Assembly: GCA_030618905.1 (NCBI GenBank)
Contig: JAUXCL010000028.1
Span: forward strand, 1 to 16,525
Direction of reading: 5' to 3'
DNA: 16,525 bases
From: Bacteroidales bacterium
GTDB lineage: Bacteria; Bacteroidota; Bacteroidia; Bacteroidales; B18-G4
In this document: piece by piece, positions 13,213 through 16,525 of the stretch
How the letters are laid out: every line of letters begins with the position of its first letter
Numbering within the stretch: the stretch's first letter is position 1
Notes under the pieces: generated by a model
What the model was told of the DNA's origin: nothing
Database searches by the model: none
What the model saw: the letters and a program-made list of their open reading frames with translations, nothing else
Made by a program: the position numbers and the translations under genes

Positions 13213-14295
13213 CTAGGATTGATAAAGGTTAATGTAATCCCGAATAGTGTCTATCAATTCAAATTTGCGAAGAGGTTTTTCTTCCCATTCGTTGTTATAT
13301 GCTTTTTCAAGGGCTTCGAGGAGGCCGGTTTTGTCTTGTGATTTCATGGGAATGTTTTTTCCGGATACGACCTCCTTCAGGGCTCCCAGGTTGGAATGGA
13401 CCAGGGGTACGCCAAGCGCAATGGTTTCAGCAGCAGCATAGCAGAAGCCTTCACTGTAAGAAGGAATGACAATACATGATGAGTTTAAAAGCGCATCTTT
13501 CAAGGTTTTATCATCCAGGCCGCTCAGGATTATTATGTTATCCTTGAGCTTATATTGATCAATGGTCTTAATGATCTTTCTGTAGATATTCAAAGGTGAT
13601 TTGGAGATAATAAGTTTTAATATGGCTTTGGGATGCTTCCTGATGAATTCAGGGACTGCTTCCATAAGGATATCCAATCCTTTGGAGCTTCCGGGGCGGC
13701 CAAAATATGTAAAGGTGAAATTTGACGGAGGCTCAAGTAAAAGACCTTCGAACTGCCTGTAGTCTAATCCATTATATATGCGAAGGATGCGATCAGGGGG
13801 AACTTTATTTTGGAGTAAACAGTCCCTGGTATAATCCGAGACTGCAATGAATTTGTCAAACTTCAACCGCAGGATTAACTGTTCAAACCCATAATAAAGC
13901 CTGCGTTGAACAGGGTTCATGTAAGGAAGGCTGAACCATAGTTTTCCCCATGCTTCATGGAAAGTGATAAATACCTTTTTCTTTCTCACCTTTGCAGCAA
14001 TCCATGCCGGGAAGGCAGCATTATATGAAGTAGTATGGATCAAATCGGCTTTTTTGGCCAGGCGGATTGCAGGGCAGGTGGCGAATAGCGTGAACCAGAA
14101 GCGGTTTAAGACAGGTAGCCGTTTGATCAGTACACCATTGATCTCTTCTTTTTCAGGTATGTCTTTACTGAATCTTGTTGTCAGGATACTTACTTCATGA
14201 CCCTGTGATACCAAAGATTCTGCGAGGGATTTAAACAAACGTTCATTTCCCCCAATGTTTGGATAATACAACTCCAATATGAACAAAATCTTCAT
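13213..14295 (-). CDS. GT4 glycosyltransferase
   Basis: A 360-residue GT-B fold retaining glycosyltransferase. The N-lobe opens with 'MKILFILELYYPNIGGNER', the glycine-rich start common in GT4, and has 'ADLIHTTSYNAAFPAWIAA' and 'FITFHEAWG'. The C-lobe has 'YFGRPGSSKGLDIL' (197-210) and the EX7E nucleotide-sugar motif 'EGFCYAAAE' (E282 and E290), followed by 'GVPLVHSNLGALKEVV'. No membrane span is evident, so it probably works at the cytoplasmic face of the inner membrane, building a lipid-linked glycan. Its ATG overlaps the TGA of the upstream GT4 gene by four bases, so the two are co-translated. Donor and acceptor are unknown. Confidence 0.9.
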   Translation of the reverse strand: MKILFILELYYPNIGGNERLFKSLAESLVSQGHEVSILTTRFSKDIPEKEEINGVLIKRLPVLNRFWFTLFATCPAIRLAKKADLIHTTSYNAAFPAWIAAKVRKKKVFITFHEAWGKLWFSLPYMNPVQRRLYYGFEQLILRLKFDKFIAVSDYTRDCLLQNKVPPDRILRIYNGLDYRQFEGLLLEPPSNFTFTYFGRPGSSKGLDILMEAVPEFIRKHPKAILKLIISKSPLNIYRKIIKTIDQYKLKDNIIILSGLDDKTLKDALLNSSCIVIPSYSEGFCYAAAETIALGVPLVHSNLGALKEVVSGKNIPMKSQDKTGLLEALEKAYNNEWEEKPLRKFELIDTIRDYINLYQS

Positions 14296-15404
14296 CGCTT
14301 CAGCAAATTTGTCATCAATAAATCAAACTCTCTGGCGTAATTATCCCAGCTAAACTGCTTGGCCTGTGTAATTGCCAGGCTTGATCGGTCATCCCGGTAA
14401 GTATGATCATTTTCATACCTATGGATCAAAGCAGCAAGGCTGTTGAAATCTTTGGTGTCGAATGTATCAGAAGCCAGCCCACCAACCTCAGGCAAGCTGG
14501 AATTGTCGGCCACGATGCATGGTGTTCCACAGCTCATGGCTTCAAGTACAGGCATTCCAAAACCTTCATAAAGGGAAGGAAAAATGAAGACCCGGGCATG
14601 GGAATATATAGATGGCATATCCTCTCTTTGTATATAACCTAACAGACGTATGTCTTTTCTGAAGGGGTGCTTATCAAGTTCCATGAAGAAATTCTTTGAC
14701 TTCCAACCGCTTTGCCCTCCGATTACTAATTCCAGTGTTGAATTGTGCTCTTGCTTGAGGACCTCAAATGCTTTTAATAAGGTCAGCAGGTTTTTACGCG
14801 GCTCAATAGTTCCAATATACAGGCAGTAAGGCTGGTGGAGATCATATTTTTCTTCAATAAGCTCATCATTAAGTGTTCTTTTAAAAATTGGATCTTTTCC
14901 AAGGTAAATGTATTCTGTTTTATCATTTGCAGAAGGCAGGTACTGAATGACATCGTTTAAAGTGCTCCTGGAATTGGCTATGATCAGGCTGGCTCTTTTA
15001 AGGATACCTTTTAAAAAAACACGCTGCAGTATCTGGCTGTGAAAGCGATGAAAATGCGGATATTTAATTGGTGTGAGGTCATGGATCACAGTAACCCTTT
15101 TGATCCTTGCCGGCAGATTAAAAGGGCCAAAATGGGCAGGCTCTACCACTGCATCCACTTTCATCCTCGAGAGTTTACGGGGTAAGCCCAGGAACATTCG
15201 GTATGCCTTGTACCCTGGGATCTTCGGATAATTTCTAACTACTATATTCTCAATGCCTGATATCTGAGGGGCAGGGGACATGCGTATTGCCATGTATTCA
15301 TTTTGGGTGGTGATCTTTCCCAGATGCGTCAGGAATTCCCTGGTATAATAATGGATTCCAGCTTGCTGGTTGTCGATCGGATCGGCGAGGATGGCTATGC
15401 GCAT
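14292..15404 (-). CDS. GT4 glycosyltransferase, paralogous to the GT4 half of the fusion protein
   Basis: A 370-residue GT4 enzyme, first of a two-gene minus-strand unit. Motifs are 'AGIHYYTREFL' (15-25), 'VTVIHDLTPIKYP' (104-116), 'GTIEPRKNLLTLLKAF' (198-213), 'IGGQSGWKSK', and EX7E 'EGFGMPVLE' (E280 and E288), then 'GTPCIVADNSSLPEVGG'. The same words (TIEPRKNL, G-GW, EGFG-P-LEAM, NNSS-PEV in the fusion) recur in the C-terminal half of the protein at 4010-6157, so the two GT4 domains are probably close relatives with similar donor sugars. This version lacks the long hydrophobic insertion of the fusion. A perfect -7 box lies 26 bases upstream of its ATG. Confidence 0.92.
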   Translation of the reverse strand: MRIAILADPIDNQQAGIHYYTREFLTHLGKITTQNEYMAIRMSPAPQISGIENIVVRNYPKIPGYKAYRMFLGLPRKLSRMKVDAVVEPAHFGPFNLPARIKRVTVIHDLTPIKYPHFHRFHSQILQRVFLKGILKRASLIIANSRSTLNDVIQYLPSANDKTEYIYLGKDPIFKRTLNDELIEEKYDLHQPYCLYIGTIEPRKNLLTLLKAFEVLKQEHNSTLELVIGGQSGWKSKNFFMELDKHPFRKDIRLLGYIQREDMPSIYSHARVFIFPSLYEGFGMPVLEAMSCGTPCIVADNSSLPEVGGLASDTFDTKDFNSLAALIHRYENDHTYRDDRSSLAITQAKQFSWDNYAREFDLLMTNLLKR

Positions 15405-15429
15405 GGGCGATGTTACTTGTATTAAAAAC

Positions 15430-15437
15430 CAAATATA
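15430..15437 (-). promoter_or_regulatory. Predicted -7 box for the GT4 pair
   Basis: On the minus strand, TATATTTG (15437 down to 15430) matches the Bacteroidota -7 consensus exactly. No clear -33 box is seen at 19-20 bases. Transcription would begin near 15423, leaving a leader of about 19 bases before the ATG at 15404. Confidence 0.5.
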
Positions 15438-15505
15438 ATGAAAACAATGGCAAGATTTACGGAAGAATTACACCCGGTATATATGTTTGCAAAAACTTGT
15501 AATTC

Positions 15506-15540
15506 AGGGCGATAAGAGCCCTTTAACATTTTTTAACATT
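15506..15540. other. Small hairpin plus 10-bp-spaced direct repeat in the divergent intergenic region
   Basis: A 5-base stem (AGGGC at 15506-15510 and GCCCT at 15518-15522, 7-base loop) is followed by TTTAACATT at 15522-15530 and again at 15532-15540, one helical turn apart. It lies just upstream of the first BlaI-type palindrome. It could be an upstream A/T-rich promoter element for the BlaI gene or a weak terminator; neither is proven. The rest of 15405-15640 holds the two promoters and three operators, and no gene. Confidence 0.35.
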
Positions 15541-15544
15541 ATTT

Positions 15545-15560
15545 TACGAAAATATTCGTA
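15545..15560. promoter_or_regulatory. BlaI-type operator, copy 1 (upstream)
   Basis: The palindrome TACGAA-AATA-TTCGTA has perfect 6-base arms. It is the first of three copies and lies just upstream of the predicted -33 box of the BlaI-family gene. BlaI/MecI dimers bind palindromes with TAC...GTA ends, so autoregulatory binding is the natural reading. Confidence 0.8.
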
Positions 15561-15566
15561 ATTAAA

Positions 15567-15598
15567 CTTGCGTTTACGAATTAGTTCGTATACATTTG
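15567..15598 (+). promoter_or_regulatory. Predicted promoter of the BlaI/M56 operon
   Basis: TACATTTG at 15591-15598 is a perfect Bacteroidota -7 box, with CTTG at 15567-15570 as a three-of-four -33 box across a 20-base spacer. The predicted start point is near 15605, about 36 bases before the ATG. One operator fills most of the spacer and another covers the start point, a layout that would block RNA polymerase when the repressor is bound. Confidence 0.7.
15575..15590. promoter_or_regulatory. BlaI-type operator, copy 2 (promoter spacer)
   Basis: TACGAA-TTAG-TTCGTA, with the same perfect arms as the other two copies, lies between the predicted -33 and -7 boxes and directly abuts the -7 box. 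It starts 30 bases after copy 1. Confidence 0.82.
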
Positions 15599-15601
15599 TT
15601 G

Positions 15602-15617
15602 TACGAAATAGTTCGTA
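15602..15617. promoter_or_regulatory. BlaI-type operator, copy 3 (start point)
   Basis: TACGAA-ATAG-TTCGTA covers the predicted transcription start. It begins 27 bases after copy 2, close to three helical turns, so the repressor dimers may sit on roughly the same face of the DNA. Confidence 0.82.
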
Positions 15618-15640
15618 GACATTGAACTCACTTTAATATA

Positions 15641-16033
15641 ATGGCTAAATACAATAATATACCTAAACCTACCGATGCGGAACTTGAAATACTTTCTGTG
15701 CTCTGGGAGCATGGCCCCAATACGGTCAGATTTGTCAATGAGAAGTTGAATGAGAGGAGGGAAGTGGGCTATACAACCACCCTGAAGTTTCTGCAAATCA
15801 TGAGCGAGAAGGGACTGGTATCAAGAAATACCGAGGGGCGCACGCATATTTATGAAGCGGCCTTCGGGCAGGAGCAAATTCAGTACCAGTTACTCGATAA
15901 ATTATTACAGACAGCATTTGGAGGATCAACCCAAAGGCTTGTCATGCAAGCCCTGGGCAATAGCAAATCATCGCGTGAGGAGCTGGAAGCCATTAAAAAG
16001 CTTATCAATAAACTGGAAGGAGGCAAGTCATGA
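15641..16033 (+). CDS. BlaI/MecI/CopY-family winged-helix repressor
   Basis: A 130-residue repressor of normal family length. The N-terminal winged helix carries the family words 'PTDAELEILSVLWEHGPNTV' and 'YTTTLKFLQIMSEKGLVSR', with the recognition helix around residues 43-58. The C-terminal half (about 80-130) is helical and would form the dimer. Members repress their own operon and are inactivated by proteolysis triggered by the partner M56 membrane peptidase. That partner starts here with an ATG overlapping the repressor's TGA (ATGA). Three perfect palindromes over its promoter strongly suggest autoregulation. The signal and other targets are not known; Bacteroidota have many such pairs, most not linked to beta-lactams. 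Confidence 0.92.
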   Translation: MAKYNNIPKPTDAELEILSVLWEHGPNTVRFVNEKLNERREVGYTTTLKFLQIMSEKGLVSRNTEGRTHIYEAAFGQEQIQYQLLDKLLQTAFGGSTQRLVMQALGNSKSSREELEAIKKLINKLEGGKS

Positions 16034-16525
16034 ATATGATCAATCATTTTCTTTCAGGCGCCTTCATCGAAGCACTGGGCTGGACCCTTGTGCATTCCAT
16101 CTGGCAGGGCGCCCTGGTGGCTATCCTTGTGGCGGTACTGATGATCATCTTAAAGAAATATTCTGCTAAATCCAGGTACCTTATTTATTTTACATCACTC
16201 ATCTTCCTGTTGGGAATTTCAATAGTTACATTTTTTAAAGTATATGAGCCTGCATCAGGGATGGGCGCTGAATTGGCTAATGGCCGGGTGTTTAATAATG
16301 CTGCCACCGAAATGCTAATGGTAGATCAGCAAATTGCCGGTGCTCAAATAGAAGAGTTTGGTGACCTGAAACAGAGATTTGTTGACTATTCTGAAAGAAA
16401 CTTTCCACTTTTTGTCTTCCTCTGGATGCTGGGCATAAGTTTTTTTCTGCTGAAGTTTCTTGGTGGATATGCCTATTCCCAGCGCTTAAGGCATTACAGA
16501 ACCTTTGAGGTTTCTGAATATTGGA
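16030..16525 (+). CDS. M56 family (BlaR1-type) membrane peptidase, N-terminal part (3' truncated by window edge)
   Basis: The frame from the ATG at 16030 stays open to the window end (165 complete codons). The first helix (about 12-42) contains 'LGWTLVHSIWQGALVAIL', the signature opening of M56/BlaR1 proteins. Further hydrophobic helices are at about 50-69 and 125-150, separated by a polar stretch of about 55 residues that is probably outside the membrane; the zinc-binding HEXXH motif would come shortly after the cut. In BlaR1 systems this protein senses a signal in the envelope, activates its cytoplasmic zinc protease, and relieves BlaI repression. In Bacteroidota, members often carry other C-terminal domains, which cannot be seen here. 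It overlaps the repressor gene by four bases. Confidence 0.88.
   Translation, partial: MNMINHFLSGAFIEALGWTLVHSIWQGALVAILVAVLMIILKKYSAKSRYLIYFTSLIFLLGISIVTFFKVYEPASGMGAELANGRVFNNAATEMLMVDQQIAGAQIEEFGDLKQRFVDYSERNFPLFVFLWMLGISFFLLKFLGGYAYSQRLRHYRTFEVSEYW

Noticed and set aside
15641..16525. Beta-lactam resistance locus
   Set aside because: BlaI and M56 proteins are present but no beta-lactamase or penicillin-binding protein gene is visible; such pairs are common general regulators in Bacteroidota.
1..16525. Insertion sequence, prophage or integrative element boundaries
   Set aside because: No transposase, integrase, tRNA or flanking direct repeats were recognised; gene content and packing look like an ordinary chromosomal glycan locus.

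Overview
The window looks like a chromosomal piece of a Bacteroidota genome, probably an uncultured or environmental member. The evidence is a TonB-dependent receptor barrel of the Bacteroidota type, several promoters matching the Bacteroidota -7 box TAnnTTTG, starts preceded by A-rich leaders rather than Shine-Dalgarno sequences, and a BlaI/M56 pair with family-typical sequence. Nearly all of it is devoted to making, decorating and exporting a surface glycan or glycoconjugate.

Layout. (1) Bases 1-1206, plus strand: the C-terminal part of a TonB-dependent outer-membrane receptor, cut by the window edge. (2) Bases 9884 down to 1222, minus strand: one tightly packed eight-gene operon, read in the order ABC export permease (Wzm type), ABC ATPase (Wzt type without a glycan-binding tail), SULT-type sulfotransferase, two HS2ST-like sulfotransferases, a sulfotransferase-GT4 fusion, an adenylation-carrier didomain protein, and an LpxL-like acyltransferase. 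Most junctions are overlaps or gaps of a few bases. (3) Bases 9985-11871, plus strand and divergent from the operon: a multi-membrane-span protein with C-terminal TPRs resembling eukaryotic TMTC O-mannosyltransferases. (4) Bases 11967-13117, plus strand: a polyprenyl-phosphate-sugar-synthase-like GT2 overlapping a DUF2304 membrane protein whose 3' end carries a 7-bp tandem repeat. (5) Bases 15404 down to 13213, minus strand: two overlapping GT4 glycosyltransferase genes. (6) From 15641, plus strand: a BlaI/MecI-type repressor and the start of an M56 (BlaR1-type) membrane peptidase, cut by the right edge, preceded by three identical-arm 16-bp palindromes laid over their promoter.

How the genes may work together (inference). 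The eight-gene operon carries four PAPS-dependent sulfotransferase domains of two classes. It also has one glycosyltransferase domain, a two-gene acyl activation and transfer module, and its own ABC-2 exporter. This is what one would expect for a sulfated and possibly acylated surface glycan or glycolipid assembled in the cytoplasm and exported. The TMTC-like protein plus GT2/DUF2304 could form a separate periplasmic glycosylation route, with GT2 making a lipid-linked sugar and the membrane enzyme transferring it. No PAPS-synthesis gene, flippase or polymerase is visible, so these would lie elsewhere. There is no mobile element, CRISPR array, rRNA or tRNA that I can recognise, and no gene-free stretch longer than 300 bases; the longest is 15405-15640, which is regulatory.
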